The notes below the pieces were generated by a model. It ran no database searches and was not told the origin of the DNA. It saw only the letters and a program-made list of their open reading frames with translations. From Dicyema japonicum (Eukaryota > Dicyemida > Rhombozoa > Dicyemidae), in NCBI GenBank assembly GCA_011109175.1, contig RDEW01000027.1, positions 756,703 through 820,702 on the forward strand: 64,000 bases of DNA. The letters run 5' to 3'. Shown here piece by piece: positions 21,239-33,100 of this stretch. Each line of letters starts with the position of its first letter. Positions within the stretch are counted from its first letter, which is position 1. The position numbers and the translations under genes were made by a program.

Positions 21239-22228
21239 TCACCACCTCACCTTCTTACGTGCTCTTCCCGAGAATTTAGTATCAGGACGTACCTCACTAC
21301 CAATAACCTCAATCAAAACATTCCACGTCTACGAAGACGCTCTTTCCTCATAAGAAGACGCTGTCTGTGACTTATTTTATCGACTCTTTTCCCAGCATTC
21401 AACCTCCTCCGTTGAAATAAAGCATGTTCTTGATCCTCGACTTCCTCTCTGGGCTTAGTGCAGAACCCACCTCCAGAGCAGAGAACGAGGTACTCCCTGA
21501 AATGACGGAGATAAGTACTTTCTCGCTTTCTTGCTATCAGGAAAGTCCACGACGAATCCCCCATTGAATCCAGCCTTCAGGGACTGTCTCGTGATAAGAT
21601 CTCGCTTCAATCAGTTAAAAAACAACTTGATCATCAGACTCCGGATAGAATTGGAACACTGCCCGTCCTCCCGGGACCAACGAGTCATAAACGGTCGAAA
21701 AGAGCTTGTAGAGTCGTTGTGGAGCATGGTGTGATGAATTCTGGACGTAACACAGCCACTGGAGAGAAGAAACGCTAAAATAGTGAGTTTTGAACAACCT
21801 TATGCATCCATCGAAACAATTGCCCCTGAATGGCATTCCCACCCCCATATCTCCCAAAACGAGGTCACCATCAACTCGACCTTTCGAGACTTCTGAAAAT
21901 TTTTACAAGTTCTGACCAAGCATATTTGGACTGATGTCGACTCCAACCCAGTCGTGGCCACATTCTTCAAGACATTCACCACTGAGACCAGAACCACAAC
22001 CAATATCCAAAACAAGGCCATGGAAATCTTCTGGGAGTTCGAGGAGTTCAATTGCTCGAAGTGACATTTCTCTTTGAATTTGTATTATCCGAGAACTTGA
22101 AACAATTATATGAGGTCTACTTTTGGGTGTACTTTCTTGCTTCCTCGTCATCGTAATACTAAATATGAATGAGGAGGTTTCACTTGTTCTGGAGGTCCAG
22201 TATTTTCTGGTCGACGTGGATTTGGCAT
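21239..22228 (-). CDS. BUD23: BUD23 18S rRNA (guanine-N7) methyltransferase
   Basis: With TRMT112, BUD23 methylates N7 of one guanosine in 18S rRNA and is needed for small-subunit maturation. Starting at ATG 22228 and removing seven introns of 22-25 nt gives a protein that aligns end to end with the family. In order: MPNPRRPENTGPPEQYYDD, EARKYTQNSRIIQIQREM, the SAM-binding motif VLDIGCGSGLSG, WVGVDISPNML, LVLGDMGVGMPF, SSLQWLCYVQ, QRLYKLFSTVYDSLVPGG and AVFQFYPESDDQ. The basic C-terminus includes RHRRQG-like RLRRRG, then EVRPDTKFSGRARKKVRW before TGA 21239. The ATG at 22151 is internal: starting there would lose the conserved N-terminus. Every apparent stop disappears on splicing. No oddities; probably functional. 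Confidence 0.97.
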
Positions 22229-22243
22229 TGTCGCACGTGATTC

Positions 22244-22432
22244 CTAAAAAATATTTAAAAATATAAAATTAAATAAAATTTTATTTATAAAAATAATTAT
22301 ATCTAATTCACCAATGAGATTATTAAACATTTCCATTGGGCCTTCCTTTGCGGTTCCCACGACTGCTGCCAACTTGGTCGAAGATTGCTCCTCCTTTTCT
22401 TTGTTCCCCTTTTTCTTCTGTTCTGACGTCAT
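22244..22432 (-). CDS. Hypothetical short reading frame upstream of BUD23
   Basis: MTSEQKKKGNKEKEEQSSTK... followed by an alanine/glycine-rich part (LAAVVGTAKEGPMEMFNNLI) reads leftward from 22432, then runs into A+T-rich DNA. The first 42 codons look protein-like, the rest do not. It could be the last exon or a small exon of another gene on the same strand. No homologue is recognised. Confidence 0.25.
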   Translation of the reverse strand: MTSEQKKKGNKEKEEQSSTKLAAVVGTAKEGPMEMFNNLIGELDIIIFINKILFNFIFLNIF

Positions 22433-22458
22433 GTGATCCCCTTACGCTGTTTATAAAT

Positions 22459-23050
22459 TTACCTGCGTGATGTTAGAAGGTTTCTGCTGCGTGGGAACTG
22501 GCTATCTGAGGTTATTGTTATAAAACGCACGGTCACAGAACCAAAGAATGTTATATTAACTATGGTGCCGTTTGTGCCACAATATTTAAGAAACTTGTTG
22601 ATGGCCACAATGAGAGTACCCTTGGCCTTCCTGTAATGGAAGTCTGTTCTCATTTTAGAAGTATTGTTCCATTACTATACTTGCATGGGAATCTATGTCC
22701 ATACGCAGTACGTTCCCAGAGTCTCCACCTTCATTCAATGATTTCTCCATGTATATTATCCAGCAGCCCTGTTATTATTCAGTTTATTGATAGCCAAGTG
22801 AGTCTCATCAATACTAACTGGTATAATTTCCTCGATGATTTCTCAAACGGATCCAGATTATTTCCGATGAGTTTTATATATGTGAGCAATCTTCTTAATC
22901 TCCAAACGATACTTTTCACGAGTTTCGTGACAAAAAAAGCATTTAAAGCATGCAACCAAGAACGTAGGATCACTATATGTGGAGGTAATTGGTTAATCAA
23001 TTAGGAAGTAATCTCCAACTCCGTTTTTCTCCATGTATTTTACGTCTTGG
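22459..23050 (-). pseudogene. Possible ISXO2/Merlin-like transposase remnant
   Basis: On the minus strand, ACFKCFFCHETREKYRLEIK then KIAHIYKTHRK is followed by IPVSIDETHLAINKLNNNRA. The second block resembles the V-IDES-FGK-KYN-GR start of the DDE core in ISXO2/Merlin transposases. The remaining core is not convincing and several stops interrupt it. Alternative: an unrelated broken gene. Confidence 0.25.
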
Positions 23051-23179
23051 GGATGTTCGAGTGGCAAATTAAAAATAAAATAATCGAATAAACTGCAAAT
23101 TATTCAAGTGATTCCAGATATATTTCTCACCCTTCTTGTATGACTCCCTAGACAGAGTTCTCTAAGTGGACACTAACCG

Positions 23180-23650
23180 AATTTCGCGTTCCAGTCACCA
23201 CATAAAAATGTCAAGAAAGATGATTTGAGACTAGAGATAGCGTCAGTTAATGACATGTAGAATGAGTCCAATTGGTCATGGTTTTTTAGAGACCCTAGCC
23301 ATAGTAAGAGCGCACACATTAAGAATAGAAATAAGGGATCCATCGGCCTTCCCGGTCTTTATCTGGAGTCAGCTATCCCGTCATTAACTCCCCATACTCT
23401 TTAGGTTGTCTTATCAAGACATTTGTGGATAGCAAAATCAAGCCAGTAGTGTTTTCATTCAGAGTTTGGGAGTAAAAGACTAAATTCTCCATAGTTCTCC
23501 TGGACTCCCTCTTTTACTTTATTCTCTTGGATACTTTATATGCTAATCGTGTAAGCTGTTAGGTCTCTGCTCAAGTCTTCCCATTTCCACCTCTCTTTAG
23601 GGCATCGAACATTGACGTTAATGTGAAGAGTTTACTGAAATCCTTAAAAA
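23180..23650 (-). mobile_element. APE-type LINE endonuclease fragment
   Basis: The minus strand carries VRCPKERWKWEDLSRDLTAY near the right end, then GKADGSLISILNVCAL and HDQLDSFYMSLTDAISSLK, then FLCGDWNAKFG. The last is the Asp/Asn-containing GDWNAK motif of APE-like LINE endonucleases, also seen at 49.6 kb. It is frame-broken. It abuts the spliced frame at 23675 on the other strand. Confidence 0.7.
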
Positions 23651-23674
23651 GAGCATTTTTTATTTTAGAACTAC

Positions 23675-24084
23675 GTCACCAGTCCAACCAAAGTATCCCG
23701 TGTTAATAAATTTAAATTTTAAAAACCGGTAGAAAACAGCGAATGGGAACTTGAATACCACCAGTCTTTCATTATCGAGGGTGAGGTAACTAATAATCTA
23801 ATTAATAATTATCTTGTTCCGCTTCAGAGGGGAGGGGCAGTGATAGGTTCCTCTAAGTTATTCTGTAACGTTGGTATATCCCACACTCATTTTTTCCAGA
23901 ATTTCGTTTATCCTGTCTCACGAGTCAATACTTTGGTAATACACTAATAAACAGAAATTCATGGAGATTAAAACAGTTAATGCACTAGAACTACCTCACC
24001 TGCTAAACCTTCATCAAATTAACCTTCAGTTTGTGGTATTTTTGATTCAAAAAATTGCCCGAATAATAGCTGGAAAATTATTTT
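23675..24084 (+). CDS. Unidentified spliced reading frame (gene fragment?)
   Basis: From a good acceptor (TTTTTTATTTTAG, ending about 23672) the frame reads NYVTSPTKVS. After a 33-nt intron it gives ENSEWELEYHQSFIIE; after a 47-nt intron, RGGAVIGSSKLFCNVG and SHTHFFQNFVYPVSRVNTL; and after a 19-nt intron, KFMEIKTVNALELPHLL..., ending in IAGKLF and TAA. Three introns with consensus ends and consistent frame argue against chance. I do not recognise the protein. No 5' exon or start codon is visible, and a LINE endonuclease fragment occupies the DNA just upstream. The gene may therefore be truncated by that insertion. Confidence 0.35.
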
Positions 24085-24131
24085 AAAGTGAAATATTAAT
24101 ATATTATTGGTTAATGTTATTTGTTATTCTA

Positions 24132-27100
24132 TTAATCGTCCAATTGACAAATGGCAGCTACACTTCTTGTAACCCAATGATTGACATTTCCTTCAGAAAT
24201 TGGAATTTCTAGGAATCTCACAAAATTTGTAGAATGTCCAGTAGTAGAGAGAACTCCCCTTCGACTGGTAGTCCTGTATATTGGACAGGAGTATCGATTC
24301 TTCCCAATCTGCTCACTTTGCACAGGCTTAAGCCAAATCTATCATCTTTAATATCAGATTCATACCACTGGTAGCATTTCGTATAGTATACGTGGCCGAG
24401 ACTCCGCTAACGTCATCTTCGAACTGTCCCATCGTGCTCCTTCAATGTACAAACCCTAAAATAAACATTTGGAGTCACATTGATTTTAGCCCCATCTTCT
24501 GGCTTGGTTGAAATGGCCTCGTCGTCCTCGGACATAAATTCGAAATCATATTTTATCTTGTCAATTGATATTTTGTACTTCCTCGCATAGTTTTGGGAGA
24601 TACCTAAAATAAGTTTAATTATAACCGGTAAAAAAGGATTGTGTGAAGTAAAATCCCGAAATCCAAAACACTGAAGGAGGTCCCTCGTCAATCCATTTCT
24701 CAAAAAAGTGTAATCTACTCGTATTAGCTTCAAAAATGCCTTTCTAGTAAATCGTTGATATAACTTCCCAAAGGTTTCAAAGAAGGGTACGACCTAGCCA
24801 GCCAAGAAGAGGGAACTTTACCCAGGGACAAAGCGCCGAAAATGTTTTCCAATTCTTCTGACATTACGACCAATCCTTTTATTGCTTTGCATAAATTCTT
24901 CAGAGACTGAGAAATAGTGGTAGTCAGTCTGTTATACCGAATTAGCTCCTGTCGCAGAACAGTGTTCATTGACTCGTTGTATAGAACTGGGTAGGTCAGG
25001 GCAACCTAAAGGTCTGACAAGAGAGTACTCGGGCAAGATTAAATTCTGCGGGTAGTTTGTTTAGAATGTCAACGGCTAATTCGTTCACGATTTCTCCAGC
25101 CGACCGTTTGCTGTCCATGGCCTCGCCTGGTTGCGTGGAAAGCAAAGTATTCAAAAGCTAGAGTAACAAAAATCCAAAACGTTTCGGCTTTCGCGGTAGT
25201 CCTTAGAAATATCCGCGTTTCCGTGTAAACTGAATACTTCGGGGAGACAGTTTATGGGAAGGGACTTTATGTAGCTGATATAATTATCGTAATCTCCCAC
25301 AGCCAATGTGTGGTATGTCTCACAAACAGTAAAACTATGCTTCAATAAACGGCAAACTTGTATTTATCAGCTTCAATCAGTTTGTAGTTGTAGAAATTGT
25401 TCAATAAGGCGAGCAAAAGTCTCCTGTCCTTGTCGTCTGTAACTCTTCCCCCGTAGTTACATTCTCCCGTGAGGTAGCGCAGAGCATCCAAGGGGACGGT
25501 ATCATAGTCACTAATCATCATCTAAAATAATTAATCAGTTCATACTCGGAGCTGCCGCAGACTTATTAAGAGATCAGAGTCGTTAAATTCGTAGGGAATA
25601 TTCCACCCGAGTGAGTCAAACTGTCTCCTCTCCTGAACAACAGCGTGGAAGAAACACAGTCCGAACAAAAGCCGGTGGAATGTTTCAGGCTAAAATAAAA
25701 AAATCAATATACTTTATTGCAATCACAGTAAAATGATGTGTCGTTGAGAGGATCAGTCAGATATGACCGGAGAAGATTAGATCGGAGTCCTTTGGGGGGC
25801 TCATTCGTTATTTTTATCCCATTTTGTAAGATTGTAACAGGAAACTGTTCAGATGGGTAGCTTGTGAGCCAGAGACGGAAATTTTTATCCGTGTTTTCTG
25901 GAGTGATCACCTTTTATGAGTCAGTAAGGTTACTTCCTGGCAGATTTGATCCAAACTCGACATCCAACTTGCAGCCAAGTGACAGTTTTGCAGGATAACC
26001 CAATGTCCCTGCTTTATGGCCTCATTGATCATTTTAGCAGCAATAACTCCCTAGAATAGACAGATCATCCCATACCTGGCCTTGTCCGAGTGAAATGCTG
26101 TGAATATTGGTAGACTGGAAGTAACCAATTTCATTCCCGAACTTTAGTAGCGAGTTTAAAGGATCTGCTCCGGGAGACAGAATGAATATCAAGGGGGTGA
26201 TAGCACTGGAATCATTAAAAATCGATTTCAAATCAAAAGTCCCCGTATCAATGAATTTATGTCCGAGATTATTGATTATAAAGTTTTGGATAGCTGGGAT
26301 CAGTTTATCTGCACGAAGACATCGAAGGGCCACCAAAAATTCTAATCCTGAGTATTCAGCATATGGGGGTGGGAGTTTACTTATGTGAGGTTCTTTGAGT
26401 TGGTAAAATTCCTTCCATTTGTCGGGATCTTCTCTAATGTCTAAAAATAAAAAATTCTGACACAATTCGCAAATCCTTTGAACGATTCCAAATTTCCAGC
26501 TCTGACGATTTCCCCCCATGATTTATCAGAGAGCCAATCCTTTGCAGGATTGACTTCCAAAGTGTCCAAAGCAACCCCGCCAGTAAGAAAGAATCGCCAT
26601 AGACTGTCGTTTATTTTTTTTCTAAGATAACCATTAGGCATTACTCTCCTCTCAGAATTCCCACACACAGCATGAAGGAAAACAGTAACTTGTCTTTCTC
26701 AAACAAAGAACGGCAAATGTTTTTGTAGATCGACTCAGTGAAATGGGAGTTGATCATACTTATTCGTTCATCAACAACGTCGGACTTTTCACTAGTTTCA
26801 ATAGCCTTGGAATAAATGAGATAAAATACGTGAATATAAAAGTTTATGAACCAATGGAGTGAGTATTGATACATTGGATCCACTTGGGACAAGTCAGAAA
26901 TGCAAAAAAAGAGGACAGCAGAATGTTTAGAGACCGGGACGTAAAGGTTCCGAGTTTGATCAATCTCTTCTTCCGTTTTTGTTGCAATATCTTGTTTTGC
27001 TGCGATTTCCTCAGCCAATATTTTGGAAGACGAAAGAATTTTTATGGCAGTCTCATCTTCGAGAATATTTGACTAAAATAACCAAGATTAGAACCTTCGA

Positions 27101-30100
27101 AGCGGTGAGAACCTTCAAGATTTTGTCCTCGATTTCTTTCAGTTGTTTTTTGTTTTCGGCACTTTCAATTATCAAATTATTTTTCTTTTCTTCAAGTTCT
27201 GGCTTTTCCTTAGCGGCAACGATTCCCAGCAACTGATCTTCAAGTCCTTGTTCCGTGATCATAAAGTTTAGGAGACAAACCTTGAGTCAGAATCAAATAA
27301 CAAACTTTGACAGAGACTTCTGGCAGATAATGAGGATTTCTGAGTTTGGTAGTTATGTATAAACGAAATTCTTGGTTATACTCAATTGACTTGTCGGCCA
27401 GTTTGATGTAATCAACGCCTTGTTGGCGGTAGACTTGTTTCATCAAAACTGGGTCAAGAAGCGGATCAAGTTCCTCTCCAACGTTCTCGATTAAAATCGG
27501 TCTTCCAAACTGGATACAATTTTCCATAATTTGAAGGTATTTCTTATCGTTTAGTTTTACCACTTTAAGGCCGTTCTCCTTCTCCAAGTTTTTTATCCAC
27601 TTATTTGCCTGTCCTACAAATATATTAGCGTCCTACCCTGAGGATCTATTATGAGTGGCCATCGAAGGGAGTTCTTCATAATAATTCCGTTGTCTGTGCT
27701 GAAACTATCAACGGGGAGTCCATAGATCTGCCATTTTCTAATCACAACAGCATCCCCAAAACATTGGTCATTGAAAAAGTCGGTGAACATGGAATTTTGT
27801 TTTCAAGACACAAATTGTGCCATTTATCGATAACATCCTAGTAAATATATATTAAAGCGTCTACACGTCGATACAAAGTAGAAAATGCTCCTAAATAGGA
27901 GATTACCCCAGATGAAACTAGGACATCTCCAGGGACGTTGTTATACAGAATCTTCAAGGTCTCTACCATTTCTTGCCACCGATCCTTCTCCCCTCCTAAG
28001 CCACCGATTAAAATGCTCGCTCTTGAAAGCTTCTTTGAGCACAAGTCAATGTTTTCTACTAGATTCTCCTTTTTGGTGTTCATCTCATCGAGTTGGTCGT
28101 TTAGCTTCTGCAATTTATCCTCAACCTAAGAAAATGTTCTGCACACAAAAGGAACTGTTTTAAGCTGAGCTTCTTTTTCTTGGAGTGTTTTCATCTGAAC
28201 TTGTAGTTTTGCTTCTGCAATCGCCAATTTTTCCTTTTTTGGTGCCACTACTTTAGCGACTCTGTCATACGAATCCATGGCTCTGACCCACGCGCATAAT
28301 CCTTCACAAGCAGTCGAAGCTTGTTTGACAATGCTGGGTACGAATTGTGGATCAGGAATGTATTTTTCTCGTATTTTTCTCATAATGTTTGGATTTATGT
28401 CGTCTTTATCGAAAGATTTCAGGCGTTCGATAAATTTCATGTCATTTAAAATTTTCTGTGAGCTGCTCCAGTAATCCTCGATCATCCTTCCACTTCCACT
28501 TGGATCGGGCTTTCGTTCAGGTTTTGTGTTTAACATCACACAGATTGCCTCCATGACAAGTTTTATTATAGCCGATGGATTCTATGACTTCAAAGTACAG
28601 AAAACCTTCATTGATTTCACATTTGTAATATCTGAAGGTTTAAGAGTGTCAAGAGCATTTAAAGCCGCCTCGAGTTGAGGGATTGCCTCTGCCAGGTCAG
28701 CCTCGCATTCATCTTTAATTTCCTTTGAGGCCATCGCAGCCTCATTGGCAATCGCCTTGTCTGAGGCAACGACCTACTAATCAAGACAAAAACTGAACCT
28801 GTCTCTTCGCATCGACTTCAATGGTGTCTTCCTCAATTCTGGTTATGAGAATCTCGGTTTCCTTGGATGTTTCAATGAGCTGTGGTTGCATTTCTGTCAA
28901 TTCCTGTTGCATTTGGACAACCTGGCAGTCATCATAAATATTACTTGCAACGAAGCGTCATTTAGTTTCTCTAGACCGGTCGAGTAACGATTTTTCAATT
29001 TTTGGATGTCATTTCTCTTCAATTTAATCAACGATTTGAACGTGGAGACAAGTTCCAAGTACGATGTAGGAGTCACATAATAATGTCGCTTCATTTCGTT
29101 CAAGAACCTCAGATGAGACATAACAAATACCTTAGTGCAATATCTTTAGTGTCCTTGTGAAACTGCTTGCAGGCAGTTACAATAGCCATCCTATAGCTTT
29201 CATCCAAACTAATATCCTCGAAAAACTTGTTGGCGACCATTTCTAAGGCATCGTCTGGCCAGGTCTAGAAAAATGAAAAATAATTCTCCACCTGAAACCA
29301 GTCGATAGTGCAGCAATTTATAAGTGATGGAAACATTCTCAGTCGATTTCTAAAAGATCCTCCAATTGGACTCATTGCCAAAATTATGTGGAGATTTTTT
29401 CGAACCCGTTCTATAAAGAAGTTGTAAAGCATCAATGGCGTGGTTTCTGTTTTACGATTCTGGGATCAACAGAATAAATATGCCTCTAGTCTAAGTATCC
29501 CTTGCATTTTTTCAAGAATCTCAGCCTTTTCGTCCGTTTGATACAAATTTGGAAGGTCTCCAGAGTTCAAAATCATTCCAATGTCTTCCATGAAACTTTC
29601 CTCCTTGATTTCGATATCGCTGAACAGAAAACTATAGGCTTCCCTTCAACACCAGCTTTTAGCAATAACTTTGAAATAAATGGAAAAAATACTCTCTTCA
29701 TGTCCTCCCGCCAATCCAAGGCTGTATAGGAACGAGTCATCTCTATTTGAAAAATGGTATAATCGGCAATGTATGTGGCCATTTTTGCCGCAGATTTTCG
29801 TCCACTTCCACCGACTCCTTACTGTGAACAAAAAAAAGTTACCAACGAGTAGGCAATGTCCGTTATCGAGTTTTAGTATCCTTAGAACACGAGAGATGTG
29901 CTCGATCGCAAATTTGAACATTACTAGGTTCATAGGAGCCTTGCTTAATTGATTGTACTCCGATAAATGACTAGGAGTAAAATAATTGTTGATACTTTTC
30001 CATTATTTTCGTGAGGTCGTTCAACTCGAAGACTTCATCATAGGCATTCTCTTCATCCGTTTTGGTAAAATCCCCAAAAATTAAGTTTCTTATATGTTGA

Positions 30101-33100
30101 TCCTTTATACGCCCATCCACTGAGAAGTGACCGAGGAGTTTGTCAATGTTCATTTTGAAGTAAGAATTGCAACTTTCTCGGACAATTCCGAAAAAAAGTT
30201 CCCTGAAGTAAACAGTGAGGATCAACCTGTCCTTTTCGTCAATGAGTCTGTCATAGAAAACTCTATACACTTCATGTATCCACAATTTTATGAGTTTTTC
30301 TTGTGAATTCAGTTTCGCAGGCGTCAAAAGAAACACACCAAACATTACACGAGAAAAGTCTCGTAAGTTGAAAACGTAATGACTTTTTGTGGGCGTTGGA
30401 AGAAAACTCTGAAAACAGAATTGATAGACTTCCATGGTTGCCAAAACAAGAGTCTTCCTTTAATCAATATTATGGTACCTGCCCTAATTTGACGTAAGTG
30501 GAATCAAAATTGTTTTCAAAGTGAAAATTCGAGATTGTTGTAAAAATCTTCCGTAATGTATTTTTTGAAAATTCGTCGATGGAGATAACGTTCAAGTGAC
30601 GCATCATTCTGGGAGTTATGTCGTTTCGTCCACCACCAGGCGGTCCCATGGCGGATACCAAGTTCTAAAATTCGGATTATAATTTATTACAATATCAGTT
30701 AGTTTGAGGACTGACGTGTCCTTTCTATCGTACCAATGATGATGGTCAATCCACTGTCTAACAAGTTCAATGGGAGATTGAGCTCCATATTTTTCTTTTG
30801 CAGGCATGTTTAGGTCGTCTATGAAAACAACACACTTTTTTCCCATTGGAGGACCATAGAGTCCCTTTCGTCGTCTTTAAGTAGTAAGAGACTGCAAGTT
30901 ACCTCTCTAGCTTAGACATGATCAAGTCCTGCGTTTGATTGACTGATGTTCTAGCAGAGAAATTAATGATATTCTGTGTGTATCTACCAATAAATCGAAA
31001 TGAGAACAAATCGTCAGAAAGGTGGCTAATGTAGTTGATCGTTATGGCTGATTTTCCAGTTCCCGTAGGACCGATGAACAACAACGGAATGTTATGTTTG
31101 AGGAATACTTCAAGAAAAAACTTTTGCCTAACAGTTTCCGCAGTCATGATAATAACATCATTAATCTTAATATTATAAATTTAAATACTTTTTCGTTTGG
31201 TTGTAAGGATTGATTCTTTGGTACAAGCAGTTCCCAATCCACCCAGTTTCCACTGGCGACTTTATCGAAGTAATAGTCATATATGGTCCCCCTTGTTGGA
31301 AAAGTGTTATTCTATGAACTTTCCTTAAGAGGTCGTACCTTTGTAAGTTTGCTGCTTTTAGGTTTAGGGTTCTGATAATCGGTCCCAGATATTATTTGTC
31401 TGAAGTAAACGTCAAATTTTGGTTTGCTCTCAGTATCAACAATACTCCCAAATACCCATACAAACGAAAACAAGAATATTCCTTGAATCCATAATGTAAT
31501 CTGAGAGTGAATTCAAGCTAAACCTGCTGAACTGTCAAATTTTCGTCATCTGCGCTTATTTCGTCCATCATAGACAGTATTAATCGTTGTAAAGTGAAAA
31601 CGAGGTGCATTTCTGAGAAGTGAAAAATTAGCTTGCAGTTTTTCTTTATAAAATTCAGACAAGGATCCACAAGCCACTCAAACATATCATGAAGCATTTC
31701 TTTCATATCAGAGGTGACTGACTTTGGAAAGGAATGGTCGATCCAGCTTTTCTAAGAATTTTTAACTTCTTAGTAACCATCAGCGGTCTCCACCCCAGCA
31801 TGACTGGTTCAATGTAAATCATCCCACACCTTGACACTGTGGCTGGGGAAGCTTGTTCGAGGTCAGCAGGCTCAAAGATTAAATTCATCATGTTGTTCAT
31901 TTGTATAATTTCACCACTCATCAGACATAACTGGGATACCCATATATATCAAACCTTTTTATTGTCGTCCAATACTGTGTTCATGTTTTCTATCCAAACA
32001 GCATCTACAGGACCGTCAAATATGATCCATTTCCTCTCTCTGGTAGTGGAAGAAGCATATTCTCTGAATTTGTTTGAAAGAACCCCTTTGGTGGTTATTA
32101 TTCTCTACCGTCTATCCATTCGTGAGAAACAAGATCAAATTGACCATAAAGTTGTCCCATTGTCAGAGCTTTCGGGTTTATAATTGAAAATATTGTTTTG
32201 AATTCATTCATACTTCCAGAAAGACTTAAGTCAGAGAGGGAAGAAGCCAGGATTTGATATGCCTGGGTTTTTCCGCCCATGGGGTCACCGATAATCATCA
32301 ATCCGTGACGAACGAGAATCATTTCGTAAATCTAAATTATTTTAATACAAAACCTGAAATATTTTTTTGATAAAGGAATCGGTTGGTTGGAGTTTTTTGA
32401 GTTCTATATTTGCTAGAATTGCCTGCAAAAGGTCTGTATGAGACATAAAAGAAGGTTCAATTCCAGGAAACAAGTCCGACATGATCCCTTCGAATAAAGG
32501 AATGTCCTGAAATAATATAGTAAAATACCTGCTGCAGAAACTTTGGCATATTCACGTTATCAATAGCTCTGAAGACCAACATAGACTCGTCTTCGTTCGG
32601 ATATTTTATTTTTAAACTTCCAGCGGCAGTCAATACAGACTTAACCGCTCTCATTCCGTAATCATAATGATGTTGGGATGAAAGCTGCTCAGAACAAAGC
32701 TGATAGACGGCCACTATTTTAATAGCCAATCTAAAACTGAATTTTCAAGTTTTACTCTCTGGCTTTAACAAAACCCATGGAATATAAACTGATTTCTGCG
32801 ATCAACGCGTAATCGGGGACCATCATTGCCACCGTTCTGAACAAAACCTATGATATTAATGAGATAAGAGACTTTTAAGTTATCTGGGAGTTCTTGTCGT
32901 CCAGCATAACCCGGATTCATTGTAATAAACATTGTGCACGTTTTGTCCAAGTGCAATTCAGTTCCTTCAAACAAAAACATACTCTTATTGGCCGCAATAG
33001 CCTGTTGAATGCACAAAATCTGTTGAGCGACTACAGACAATACCTACAAATGTACTAAAAAATACTTCGATTTCTATTCGATTGAACTCGTCAAAACAAG

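Noticed and set aside
22151-22151. BUD23 start at the ATG of MTRKQESTPKS
   Set aside because: That frame runs through two introns; splicing shows the conserved N-terminus (PENTGPPEQYYDDEEARKY) begins at 22228.
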